Positions 33,804 through 44,640 of a stretch of DNA of 53,478 bases are shown one piece after another. The stretch's first letter is position 1. The number at the start of each line of letters is the position of its first letter. This DNA is from Glomus cerebriforme (taxonomy: Eukaryota; Glomeromycota; Glomeromycetes; Glomerales; Glomeraceae), in contig QKYT01000218.1 of assembly GCA_003550305.1 (NCBI GenBank), forward strand, positions 113,824 through 167,301. Reading direction: 5' to 3'. A model generated the notes under the pieces. It did not search any database. It was given only the letters and a program-made list of their open reading frames with translations, and was not told the origin of the DNA. Both the position numbers and the translations under genes were made by a program.

Positions 33804-35127
33804 TTTTCATAATAATAAATTACATTATATTATATCATTATATTACAGTATATATATTTTTATTAAATTATTATAATTTAAATATCCAAGAATCCAAANC
33901 CAAAACCTACAAAATGAAAGAAAGAAANGTTAGTAACGTTTCATTGTTAAAAAACATCAAGGGTATCGAAAAAAAACTCGCCATCCCGATACCGAAGCCC
34001 AAAGACCGATACGGCGATACGGCGATACCTACAAAAGGAAAGTAATGTTTCTTTATTAAGAAAAGAATTGTAATTCTCCCCCTCAACCTTCGATTTCGAT
34101 TTTGAAGTCCAAATCCAAATCGAAGCAGAAATCCTACAAAAAATATAAAGAAACGTTACGTTAGTAACATTTCTTTAACAAACAAAAAAAAGTAATACTC
34201 CCCCCCTGCAAACCTTCGAATCCGAATCCAAAGAGTCGAAGAGCCGAACCTATAAAAAAAACCGAACCTACAAAAAAGAAATAATACCCCCCCCTTTCAT
34301 GACCTTCGAAGTCCAAGAACGAGTCAGAAGAGCCGAACCTAAANAAACTGAACCTATAAAAAAAAGAAATGTTATGTTAGTAACATTTTATAAAACTAAA
34401 AAGCCCCCGTTCGAACCTTTAGATCTAAGATCGAAAGAAAACTCTATAAAGTAAACGATATGTTAATATCGTTAAATTTTTTAAAAAATAAGAAGCGCAG
34501 TGCCGAAGTAGAAAAAAGTAAATGTTTAAATATTTAAACTATCAAAGTATTAAATTACTGTATTACATGAATATCCTACCCTAAATACCCAATTATCGAA
34601 ATTTTTGATTCGACTACTGTAGTGTATATTTTTAAATTATATATATTTTTAAACATAATTGTATATTTTCTGCATATAATTTCTGTACAAAATTTTAAAT
34701 GTAATTTTAATACACGACTATTTTCCGTATTTTTATGTACGTTTTCTGTATATTTTAATTTTATAATGAACTTTACGAACTTTTTTTTTTTACAAAATCC
34801 TGTATATTTTGGATCATTTCCGTATCTTTATGTACGTATTTGTATATATTCTGGATTATTATTTTTCATAGAGACTGCGCATCTCAGTTGACCCGATCTC
34901 GCTTCAAGTTTCGATATAGCAATATAGCATTAGCTGAAAGTAAGATTAGCTAAATTATTATTATATCACTTTACATATGTAAAATACATCAAAGATTGAC
35001 TCCAGAACTCTTTAACATATACGCAAATATTATGCTTTATTCTGTATTTGAAATTCATGCTTTTTGCTTCTTACATTTTAAAATTGAGAAAATATATAAT
35101 TATATTATTGTTGAATGATTAAATTAT
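33804..35127. other. intergenic with hairpin repeat array, then AT-rich DNA
   Basis: The hairpin array lies at 33905-34480 (separate entry). The rest, about 34500-35127, is AT-rich with repeated gtatattttctg-like words and no gene. Confidence 0.4.
33905..34480. repeat. degenerate array of about 115-bp units with small hairpins
   Basis: Units contain cctacaaaa or cctataaaa (33906, 34027, 34133, 34266, 34353), an inverted repeat, a C-rich stretch (cccccc), and ccttcgaa/ccgaatcc words. The best hairpin is at 34147-34176: arms aaagaaacgtta and taacatttcttt with a six-base loop. Related hairpins occur near 33917, 34031, 34364 and 34452. Confidence 0.65.
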
Positions 35128-36013
35128 TTAACAGTGGACACTTTCAAGATGTTTTATGAGTTCATAAGTGTTGTTGAAAGCATTATTACAGTAAGGACAA
35201 TTGGCTTGAACTTGAGGTCTTGGAGGTGCTGGTGGTGGCTGATCAATAAACCCATAAATATATTAATGATAGAGTTTATAGCATAGAAATAAAGAAATAA
35301 AGAAATAAGGAATAGCAACGTACCGGATCAATAATTCTATCAATTAAAGACATATCCAACACAAAACCTGGCAAAACATTTTCACCGCTAATATCTCCCC
35401 ATCCAGGATTACTACGTCTCCTACCCCTCCTGTATATGTAAATTCGCTTATGTTGGGGATCGATTAACCAGCCAAGCTGGACCACTGTGCTTTGTGTTAT
35501 GAGTTCTTCTTTAAATCTTTCGTCTGCTTCCTTGAATTTTGAATTATCTGTATCCTCTCCGATATCAGCAACTTCAACAAGAAATGTAGGGGTGAAGGGA
35601 TCACCCTGGAAGGTCCAAGCCTGTTCATCAGTCAGCCTGAGGACCGTATTTTGGGGTATAAAAGCAACGTCTGGTGCCCTAATCGATGTTTGATGATCAA
35701 CGACAAAATCGAATCCACCCTGCGATGTAGTAACACTACCACCTTTTTGAGTTTGTATGTTCCAGTTGGCCAATTGTCGAGCAATTTCCGCAACCACCTG
35801 TTCTCTACGGCATGATGTTTGTGGCATGGGTACTAGTTTTCCGTTTTCGTCAAGCTCAAAAAGGTTAACAGGGTGTCCGTCGTCGTCGATTTCCAAAGTA
35901 TATTTTTTCAACCGGCTGTTGATATACTCGAACTCTTCAAGAGTATAGGAGCGTTCGAGGTCTAAATTATCAAAGTCTATTTCTTGGTTATAAGCTTTGG
36001 GTGTTTCAGCCAT
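35128..36013 (-). CDS. Uma2-family nuclease-like protein with C-terminal C2H2 zinc finger, 266 aa
   Basis: Two exons (35324-36013 and 35128-35238) join in frame to 266 residues. Residues about 45-215 match the Uma2 (DUF820) restriction-endonuclease-like fold: a leading FELDENGKLVPMP strand, RAPDVAFIPQ (PD motif), TPTFLVEVAD (E-V), a conserved K/Y helix region, and QLGWLIDPQHKRIYIYR. PD-(D/E)xK-type residues appear present, so nuclease activity is possible. The small second exon adds a proline-rich linker and one C2H2 finger, CPYCNNAFNNTYELIKHLESVH. Uma2 domains are known mainly from cyanobacteria and other bacteria, so horizontal origin is likely (inference). The GC content of this gene is visibly higher than that of its neighbours. 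It lies in the spacer of the kinase inverted duplication. Confidence 0.85.
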
Positions 36014-36636
36014 GTTTTGTAAGTGAAAATTTGGGAAAAAAATATTTTTTTTTAATTTCTCATGCGGAGTACAGTTTTATTGATTGATTATCGATTGATA
36101 AGACCGATCAAATTGTTGGCTGTCCTATCTGTCCATGTCCGAAAATAGAAAATAGATCAAGAATATCTTACCTCTGATGCACTTTATTTTCTGGAGATTC
36201 TCCTACTTTTTAATATCTCTTGAACTCGAAAAGAAGTAACAGGAGTGAGAAAGAGGGGAGGAAAGAAATGTAAAAAATTTTTTTCTGCCGCACCCGAACG
36301 ATTGGATCATTTCAGTTGAATTTCACGTGACTTAGCGTTAGCGAATGAACTCCCAACACCATCAAATACGGGCACGTGATTTTGGGTAAACAAATTTTTT
36401 CTTCTATACATTTTACATTTTACATTTTAAAATTTAAAATTTATCGTTTGTTAATTTATTTAAATGTAATAATAAATAAAAAATATTTTTTACTTATTTT
36501 TTATTATTAATTAAATTACATTACAGTATATGTTATTTACTGCAAATAACGAGTGCTATTTGTATGACCTTTCCATGTTAATGGCATATTTATCTTTTAA
36601 CTAATTTAATTAATCCATTAAAGGATTTCATTGCAC
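36014..36636. other. upstream region of the Uma2-like gene
   Basis: 623 bp with no open frame. The first 380 bp are less AT-rich, and the word cacgtga occurs twice, near 36325 and 36373. The last part is plain AT-rich DNA up to the kinase duplication boundary. Confidence 0.4.
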
Positions 36637-36711
36637 CTTTACACAATCTGTATTTATATTTTTACAGTTTCTACAAATTCCGTATTTCTTTAATAGTAAA
36701 TTTCGATCCAT
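36637..36711 (-). pseudogene. truncated kinase fragment, copy B
   Basis: The first 25 or so codons of a kinase family member read MDRNLLLKKYGICRNCKNIN and then break off. This is the inverted counterpart of copy A at 32916. Here the base missing from copy A is still present, so the frame is open as far as it goes. Confidence 0.8.
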
Positions 36712-37136
36712 TTTAAAAGCGAAAAGATAATTAAAAGTGTTATCAAAACGTTTATAGAAATAAATTAATCGATCCTATTGGTTAAAATATTAAATTAAAT
36801 GTTTATTGGTGTGATAAAGATATTAACCATACTGAATACAGAAACAATAATGACACAAACATTGATTAATTTCAAAGCTATTTTCGTTATAGTACAGTAT
36901 ATTCGTTAGTGAAGTCAATTGTCTAACGTTTTATGACAAGAAGAAATATTTAAATGTAACTTTATTCTTAAACCATTTATAATTTGCAGGTAAACCTATA
37001 TCTGATGATAAACGTTTGATACTCCGTACTAATATGAGGATATTTATACAATAATCATGATTCATACTTTCTTCTTGCTACGTTACTAATAATACTATTA
37101 AATTTAATCTTCTATAATATCTGAAAAAAAATATAA

Positions 37137-38630
37137 CTATTTTTTTTTAAATAAATTGGTCGATTTTAATGAATTCGAAATTTCAAGATCTTGCAACTGT
37201 GAATCTAATAAAAAAANTNNNNNTNNNNTTTTAATTTATTATAAAGTTTAGAAAGATTAGTCTTACCTTCTTCGTTATAATCTTCTTCATTGATAAATGA
37301 TACGAGAGAAGAATTAACTGGATTTGGTAAATTGTAATAAGAAAGAAGTCGACTTTTATATATAGCATCAGGATTTTTAGTATAAGAAATTGAAATATTT
37401 GGAATTTGTTTATCAGCATTTTTAAAATTTTCTTGAATTTTTAATTCCAATTTATCAAGTTTTTTTCTTGCAATAACACAACCATACCAAAAAGAAAATG
37501 TTTCATTTAATTCATCACAAGTTGGTCTTTGGTCAGGAATTGAATTTAAACATTTATAAGCTAATTTAATAAAACATTCAGGAGTACCTTTATCAAATAC
37601 TGGTCTGAGGTCGTTACAAATTTTTAAAGCAAGATCCGAATCATGTTTTATATTATGATAAGGAGGGTTTCCTGTTGATAATTCTGACATTATAATACCC
37701 AAACTATATATGTCTGATTCTTTAGTATAAGGTTTACCACATAAAACTTCTGGAGCTATATATGGTAATACGCCATAAGTACCTTTTGAAGTTTTATCAG
37801 CGGGTCCAGATAATCCAAAATCCGTTATATAAGCATAAACATGATTTCTAAGGTTTTTTATAAGTGACAGTAAGATGTTTCCACTATGTAAATCCCGATG
37901 ACATATATTTAAATTGTGTAAAATTGATAAATGTGTACTAATTAAATATATCCAACGAAGTTTGTCTTTCCATGAAATATTGGTGAAATTTTTATGTAAG
38001 TAACTTCTTAAATCTCCACAGTCTGCGTGTTTAATTACTATCATAAATTCATTATTTAATGGACTCTTTGTAATTCCATAAAAATGAATAAATCTTTCAA
38101 AATGATCGCAGAAATCATAATGGGTTATAAGCTAAAAAAAAAAGTTTTTAAAAATCTGTTACTAAATAAAGGATTATTGCGCCAAACCAACCAAAACACT
38201 AAACAATTATAGGGTTATAAAATTTTACCTCATTTAAATATTCGTCTGATAAGTTATCAGATCCTTTGATACTTTTCAAAACAACAAAAGTAGGATCTGA
38301 ACGACCTGGTTTATACCGATTCTTTTCAATTTTCATTTTCCTTATTCCTTCTTTCCAAATAGCTATATAAACCTTGGAGAATCCTCCTTCACCAATTTTT
38401 TTAACATTCTCAAATTTCTCAAAAGGAATGAATTCCAAATATTTTTCATAATTATATGTTTTCGATTGTGATTGTCTCAAGAATGAATCTATATTTGTAT
38501 TTCCACTAATTGAATCTTTTTCAGAAATTCGACATGGATCACAATTTTTACACCATGAACCATAATCTGTATTTACATTTTTACATTTTTTACAAATTCC
38601 ATATTTCTTTATTAGTAAATCTCGGTCCAT
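37137..38630 (-). CDS. kinase 2: zinc-ribbon plus tyrosine-kinase-like protein kinase, 444 aa
   Basis: This is the inverted near-copy of kinase 1. Three exons (38229-38630, 37267-38131, 37137-37204) join in frame to 444 residues. It has the same four-cysteine N terminus (YGICKKCKNVNTDYGSWCKN), glycine loop GEGGFSKVYIAIW, VVLKSI, HRDLHSGN, DFG and APE. It therefore looks catalytically complete. It differs from kinase 1 by many substitutions in exon 1 and by a four-residue insertion after the catalytic loop (GNILLSLIKNLRNH). Its tail reads three extra lysines. Some unresolved bases (37217-37228) fall inside the last intron, so they do not touch the coding sequence. Confidence 0.88.
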
Positions 38631-39220
38631 TATTTTTAAATGTTTGAAAGTGAAAGGATAATAAAATTTAATTATAGAAATATTAAAATATTAAATTAAT
38701 GTTACTCAATTAGGATACAGACAAACAAATAAACATTAATTTTAGTTTGTTCTTTGCAGTATGATGATCGCATTGAAAAAAATACAGCGGAACAGTATAT
38801 ATGCCATTTTTTTAAATCTGAAAAATTGGATTAGCGATAATTGATGCTATTGATGTTAGCCAAAATATTATATGTTGTTTACGTGAAACGCAAGATTCTC
38901 ATGAACTTTCCGTTTATTTTCTTTTTTTTTTGGTTGGGAATCATTCTTAAGAATTATTTTCAAGTAAAACTTTTGTTAGTAAAGTCAATTGTCTAAAGTT
39001 TTATGACAAAATGAAATATTTAAACATAGCTTTATTCTTAAACCATTTATAACCATGTTTTAAATAACGAGATGGATGTTTTAATTGTAATAAAAGAATA
39101 GAAATTTGTATAATATATGATAAACGCTTTGATTAATTAATTGGTCTGTACTAATACGAGGACAATAATCATGATTCATTAAAATAAATAATACTCAATA
39201 ATAATACCATTTAAATTTAC
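38631..39220. other. spacer between kinase 2 and kinase pseudogene 3
   Basis: Part of this stretch (about 38965-39180, gtcaattgtctaaagtttta and onward) repeats the 3' flank of kinase 2 in direct orientation. This shows that the third copy arose as a tandem duplicate including flank. No gene is seen. Confidence 0.6.
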
Positions 39221-39916
39221 TTAATCGTCTAAATCATAATCTTCTATAATATCTGAAAAAAAATATTTTATTTTTAAATTATAAATTAGACAAATAGACA
39301 CATAGTCCAATTTTACCTTTTAATGAATTTGAAACTTCAAGATCTATTAATCGTGAATCTAACAAAATTATTAACAATAAATATCAGGTGATAATTTTTA
39401 ATAACCCTAAAATATTACCTTACCTTCTTCATTACAATCTTCATCTTTATTTATAACAGTTGTTATAAGATAAGAATTAATTGGATTTGGTAAACTATTA
39501 TAAGAAAGTAATCGACTTGTATAAATAGCACCAGGATCTTTAGAATAAGTAATTGAAATATTTGGAATTTGTTTATCAGCATTTTTAAAATCTCTTTTAA
39601 TTTTCAATTCTAATTTATCAAGTTTTTTTCTTGTAACAACACAACCATACCAAAAAGAAAATGTTTCATTTAATTCATCAGTTGGTTTTTGATCAGGAAT
39701 TGAACTTAAACATTTATAATTTAATAAAACATTTAGGAGTACCTTTACCAAATTTTGGTCTAAGGCCATTACAAATCTCTAAAGCAAAATCTGAATCATG
39801 ATTTCTATTATGATAAGGAGGTTTTCCTATTGATAATTCTGACATTATAATACTTAAACTATATATATCTGACTCTTTAGTATAAGGTTTACCACATAAA
39901 ACTTCTGGGGCTATAC

Positions 39917-42900
39917 GCCATAAGCAGTGATGTGCACTGGAAGATTGGAAGGCATTGGAACCTTCCAATTCTTCCAATTCCAACCCTTCCAATGCCAATA
40001 AGTTTCTATTGGAAGATTCCAATACATACTAAACACGTGATTTAATTTTATCCAATAGTATTGAGTCATATGATAACATTCGATATTTATTATTTATTAT
40101 TTATTTGAAAAAAAAACAGAACAGAATATAAATCTAATCTAATAAGCTAACTAAGATAAGCTATATAATCTAAATCTATTCATTTAAGTAATTAGGAATA
40201 TTAATAGTAGAACTAAATAAAGTTTTAAGTTCTCATTTTGCTTTTTTATCAACTGCCAGATGTTTATATTCTGACAAAAGATCACCTTCTAATCTATCTG
40301 ATGAATCATTTCGTAATGCTTCTTCTTCTTCCAATCGGGATCTTTCTTCTTCCGCTAACATTTCTTTCCATATATTAAGCTCTCTCTCCCAGCGTTCAGA
40401 AGTAATAATATCAGATTCATTTCCAATAATTTCATTATCTAATTCCACATCTACATTTATAGGATTTTGCTGTAAACCTTCTGTTGTATTATCATCTGTA
40501 ATTTGTAAATTTGAATAATCAGATTTAACTGGACCAGAATTAGTATCTAAAAACTCTATTTTATTTTGCCGCAATTCTTTTTTCTTATTGAAAAATTAAT
40601 AGATACATGAAGTTGACTCATCCCAAATACTTTATCATTCTAAAAATAAATTATTCAATTAAATTTAGTGCAGTACATAAAAAAAATTCATTGTCAATTA
40701 AACTTACTATTAATCGATTTCAGCGATTTGTATGCAAAAAGCCCATAGAAAACCACATGCGTTCAACAGATGCTGCGTTTATACAGATCCCAAAGATTTT
40801 TAAGTCAACCTTAGCTAATTCTTTATAATCACCTTCAATATACCTCCAAAACTTAAATACATCATCACCAAATTGATTAAAGGTTTCATCATCAAATAGC
40901 ACTACTTTATGGTGATAATCTTCAAAGTCCAATAATAATCTTCTTGGTCTTTTTTGAAACCATGCTTTATAATAATATGTCAAATAACGTCCAAATATAG
41001 TATATGATAAATTATTAATTCTAGTATTAAAGTATGTGAACTGATACTTTGGATGAAGCATAAAAGAAAGCAAAAGCAATGGTTGTTCCCACTGATTCCA
41101 TCTTTTTTCTAATCGTTCAATCATTTTCTCTCTTAATTCAGTATTGAAAATTGATTCCAATATTGAATAAAATATCCTAAAGCATAGAGTACTTCAAAAA
41201 GACATGCATTATCACTTTGAAGTTTATTCAAAATGCCATAATAAGGTAATAAAATATCTTGTAAAATTTCTATTATATCCCACCAATTGTTGTTAAGAAG
41301 TATTTTACAAATATTTGTGTTTAAGTAAAGTTTGTTTGTATTACTTGTGAAACTTTCTTCTAGACGTTTATACCAAATTGCTAAATTCTAAATAGTTAAT
41401 AAATAATAAATTAATTAAATATCATACTACTAATAAATAAGTAAATTATAATTAAAAAAATATATTTACATGCAAAGCTTGTTTGGAATGAATTAGACTT
41501 TTGAAACAAAAGTAATAGTTGTTCCATCTAGTCTCTCCAGGAACCATAATTGAATAAAATTTGTTATATAACTTTTTTTAAATCTCTTGCAATTTACCAA
41601 TAAAGTAGCTATTATTTCCATTTTTAAAATATGCAGCTACTGTAATTGCATCAGTTGATGCAGTTTTTAAAGCAGATGACTCCTTAAAAATGTCACAAAT
41701 TGCTAATTGGCACTGATGTGTGAAACACGGTAAAAATACAATATAAGGATATTTCAATCGAAGCCGTCGTCTATAAGAAATAAGAAATTCAGAATATACT
41801 TTAATAAAATAATTTTAATTTAATTAATTATAAATTTCAATATACTCTAATTCTTACTATGCTCCAGCATAAGTTGCAGCGCTATCAGAAACTATAGCAT
41901 TTAGCTTTATGCCTAAATCTTCAGCATCTTTAATTAAATCCTTGATTTTAGGTATAATTTCAATCATACGCTCTCTTTCACTGCTAATATCTGATGCTTT
42001 CCATATTAAAACCTCACCTGAAGATGTGATAAATAATGATCCAAAAATATGTTAATTCAAAATATTTTTCCAGCCATCAAATGCCAGTGTAATACCAAGG
42101 TTATCATTACTTAATGCATTATTTCATAATGTATTTAAACATTCTGTTTCTGTATTTAATATATGATTTGATAAAGCCTTTCGTCCTGATAAAACTAAAT
42201 GTGAATTCAAAAATTCAAACAGATCTAATATTGCTTAATTGTCAATCCATTGAAATGAAAACCCATTTGATACTGTCATTCTCAATAAAAGGCATTCAAA
42301 TTTTGGTTGTTCTTTTTTGTAGGAGTACAAACAAGAAAATTACCAAGAGCATTTTCATTACTTCTAATTGGTTGAAGATAATGTGTAGAAGATGTTGATG
42401 TTGATGTTGAAGCAAAAGATCGAATTGAAGATGTTTCTTCTATTGCAGAATTAAAAAGTACGGTATCAAAATTATTTTACATAGATTTCAAATATCTTAA
42501 CACCTTTTCATTAATCTTACCAGAGTCCAAATCAATTTTTAAATGTTTTTGTCTTTCAATCTCTTCATTTTTATAATCTGTCAAATTAATAATAGCATCT
42601 AATTCTACTTGTCTACCAACTTTTTCACGAAAATATGGACAATTTTTTAAATGATTTTTTACTTGTGGCTTTTTATTTGTAAATGTATGTTTGTAGTTTA
42701 TAGTTTTGAGTCAAACAAAAAAAAAATAAAATTTTTTAAAATAAAATACGTGATGCGTTACATATATGATATATTAACCGATTAACGCATTTGTGTTATG
42801 ACCAAAAAAGATTATCTATAATGTATTTTATTGGAAGAGTATTTGGAAGCTTCCAATTCTAATTTCCAATAGTACAAAATTTTGATTGGAAGCTTCCAAT

Positions 42901-43015
42901 GCATATGACCTATTGGAAGATCGATATCTTCCAATATTTTTAAATCTTCTAATACAACTTTCCAATTCTAATAAAAAACTGTTGAAAGTTTTCAATACAC
43001 ATCACTGGCCATAAA
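39917..43015. mobile_element. hAT transposon, 3,083 bp, with 8-bp target duplication
   Basis: The element at 39925-43007 starts CAGTGATGTGCACTGGAAG and ends with the inverted CAGTGATGTGTATTGGAAA-like sequence (the last bases are less exact). It is flanked by gccataag (39917-39924) and gccataaa (43008-43015), an 8-bp duplication with one later change. The intact kinase copies have one uninterrupted gccataag here. Both subterminal regions are packed with ttggaag/cttccaa words, probable transposase binding sites. The interior carries a decayed hAT transposase on the minus strand. Confidence 0.93.
40233..42715 (-). pseudogene. hAT transposase remnant
   Basis: In order along the minus strand are a BED-finger remnant (KNHLKNCPYF, about 42630), the first catalytic block LAFDGWKN (about 42075), and AIVSDSAATYAGA (about 41880). 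Then come LPCFTHQCQL (about 41720), a WWDI region (about 41280), and the C-terminal dimerisation block NAASVERMWFSMGFLHTNRR (about 40740). An acidic tail ends at 40233. Frames change and stops intervene, for example TAA at 42052-42054 where homologous spacing suggests Gln, so it is not functional. Confidence 0.85.
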
Positions 43016-43425
43016 TACTTTTTGAAGTTTTACCAGCGGGTTCAAATAATCCAAAATCTGTTATATAAGCATATACATGATTTCTACTGTATAAATCTTG
43101 ATGACAAATATTTAAATCATGTAAAATTGATAAATGTGAATTAATTAAATATATCTAACGAAGTTTGTCTTTGCATGAAATATTGGTGAAATTTTTATGT
43201 AAATAACTTCTTAAATCTTCACAACCTATGTGTTTAATTATTATCATAAATTCATTATTTAATGGACTCTTTGTAATTCTATAAAAATGAACAAATCTTT
43301 CAAACCAATTACAAAAATTATAATGTGTTGTAAGTTAAAATTGTTTTTTTTAAAAAAAAAATTCAAAACAACAAAAGTAGGATCTGAATGAGCTGGTTTA
43401 TACTGATTCTTTTCGTTCTTTCTTA

Positions 43426-43681
43426 ACAAAATTGAGAGAGATATATATATTAAATACATATTTTTATTCCTGTTTTTTTTTTAAAAAAAATTAGTTTATT
43501 TAATTTTCTTTTCTTTTTATATTAGATAACATCAAATAATATGAAGAAATATTTTTTAAATTCTGAAGTTTCAAAGTTAACTATTATCGCTGTACTATAC
43601 AAAAAGATAGAAGAAAGCCAATGAAAAGGTAATTATTTAAATGCAAAAATATTTATGAATAAATTAACAAAAATAAGATAA
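43426..43681. other. breakpoint region upstream of kinase pseudogene 3
   Basis: The homology to the kinase family ends near 43425. Beyond it lie AT-rich DNA, a T-run followed by an A-run (43471-43490), and weak open pieces. Nothing is identified. Confidence 0.3.
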
Positions 43682-44238
43682 TTGGCATCTAATGATATTG
43701 AGCAGTTAAATAAACTTAATAGGTTTAAATTTGATGATGATTTAAAACAAAAAGTAAGTTAATAAATTGTTTTTAAAAAAATATTATATTTTTACTAATA
43801 TTTCTAATATTTGTTTAGTGTAAGAAAAAAAATGATAGCACCACTAATATTATATGGTTAAGAATTGAAGAAAAATTAAATAAAGTTGTTATTGAAAAAT
43901 TAAAATTTGATCATCCTTTATATTTAGGAATAATTGATATAAACTTAAAATCCTTTAATTCTTTAATACTAAGTTTTTTTAATAATATGTTTAATGAACC
44001 ATTTAAAATTTATAAGATAAATAAAAGTAATGATATATTAGAAGTATATCAAGATTTTATAGCAAATTTTTAAAATAAAATTGAAATAAAATCCATATTA
44101 CATTCTAGTATTAATCCTAAAGAATGGTTAGATGATTATGATAAACTAAAAAAAAATAACAAAACAGCTATTAAAAGCATTATGTAATGTATAGAATTTG
44201 AAAAATATAAAACTTTTACAATAACAGGAGATATTTAA
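43682..44238 (+). pseudogene. unidentified gene relic with two in-frame stops
   Basis: One exon ending at 43753 (LASNDIEQLNKLNRFKFDDD) joins in frame to a second from 43819 (CKKKNDSTTNIIWLRIEEKL ... HPLYLGIIDINLKSF). The frame is interrupted by TAA at 44071-44073 and TAA after KSIM, and closes with GDI-stop at 44238. Both internal stops could be CAA changed to TAA. No family is recognised; it could be part of a transposon or of a repeated gene family. Confidence 0.5.
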
Positions 44239-44640
44239 ATTAATGAATTAATGAAGAATTATATGTATACAAAGTACTTTTACCATTCACTAGTCAAAAT
44301 AAGAAGTTTTGTCATGTGACGATTCGGCTAAATTTTGGCCAATTCGTTTCAAATTTCAGCTGAATTTCGATCATCATCAACATTCAAAATATCTGATTAA
44401 TAACTAAATTGTATACTTTTATAGAGTTCGTAACAATTTATTAATCCAATAAATTAAATATATGAATTTAAATATTTAATAATAAAAAATAACACAATAA
44501 ATGTAAAAAGTTACAATAAACATAAAAATAAACGTATTTATTTTTTTGTATGAATTTTGTATGAATTTTGTATGAATTTTGTATAAATTATACACGAATT
44601 ATGCATATTTTATTATCGAATATGATACTTTCTATTAATT
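44239..44640. other. AT-rich DNA at the end of the Plavaka-type element
   Basis: It includes a small tandem repeat (tgaattttgtatgaattttgta, about 44548-44590). No gene is seen. The element terminus is probably here, but I could not define inverted repeats. Confidence 0.35.

Larger units (their letters stand above)
39221..43425 (-). pseudogene. kinase pseudogene 3, split by a hAT element
   Basis: The 5' part (43016-43425) carries the end of exon 1 (KYKPARSDPTFVVL-like) and exon 2 up to DKTSK. It has a stop in the RWIYL region and HQDLYSRN in place of HRDLHSGN. The 3' part (39221-39916) carries APEVLCGKPYTKESDIYSL, the substrate lobe with frameshifts near 39720, and intact downstream exons DSRLIDLEVSNSLK and DIIEDYDLDD-stop. 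A hAT element (39925-43007) sits between them at the conserved GTYG codons. The first part of exon 1, with the cysteine knuckle, is missing beyond 43425. It cannot encode a working kinase. Confidence 0.88.

Noticed and set aside
42114..42398. 94-residue plus-strand frame inside the hAT element
   Set aside because: It is antisense to the transposase catalytic region (LAFDGWKN) and has hydrophobic, AT-driven composition.
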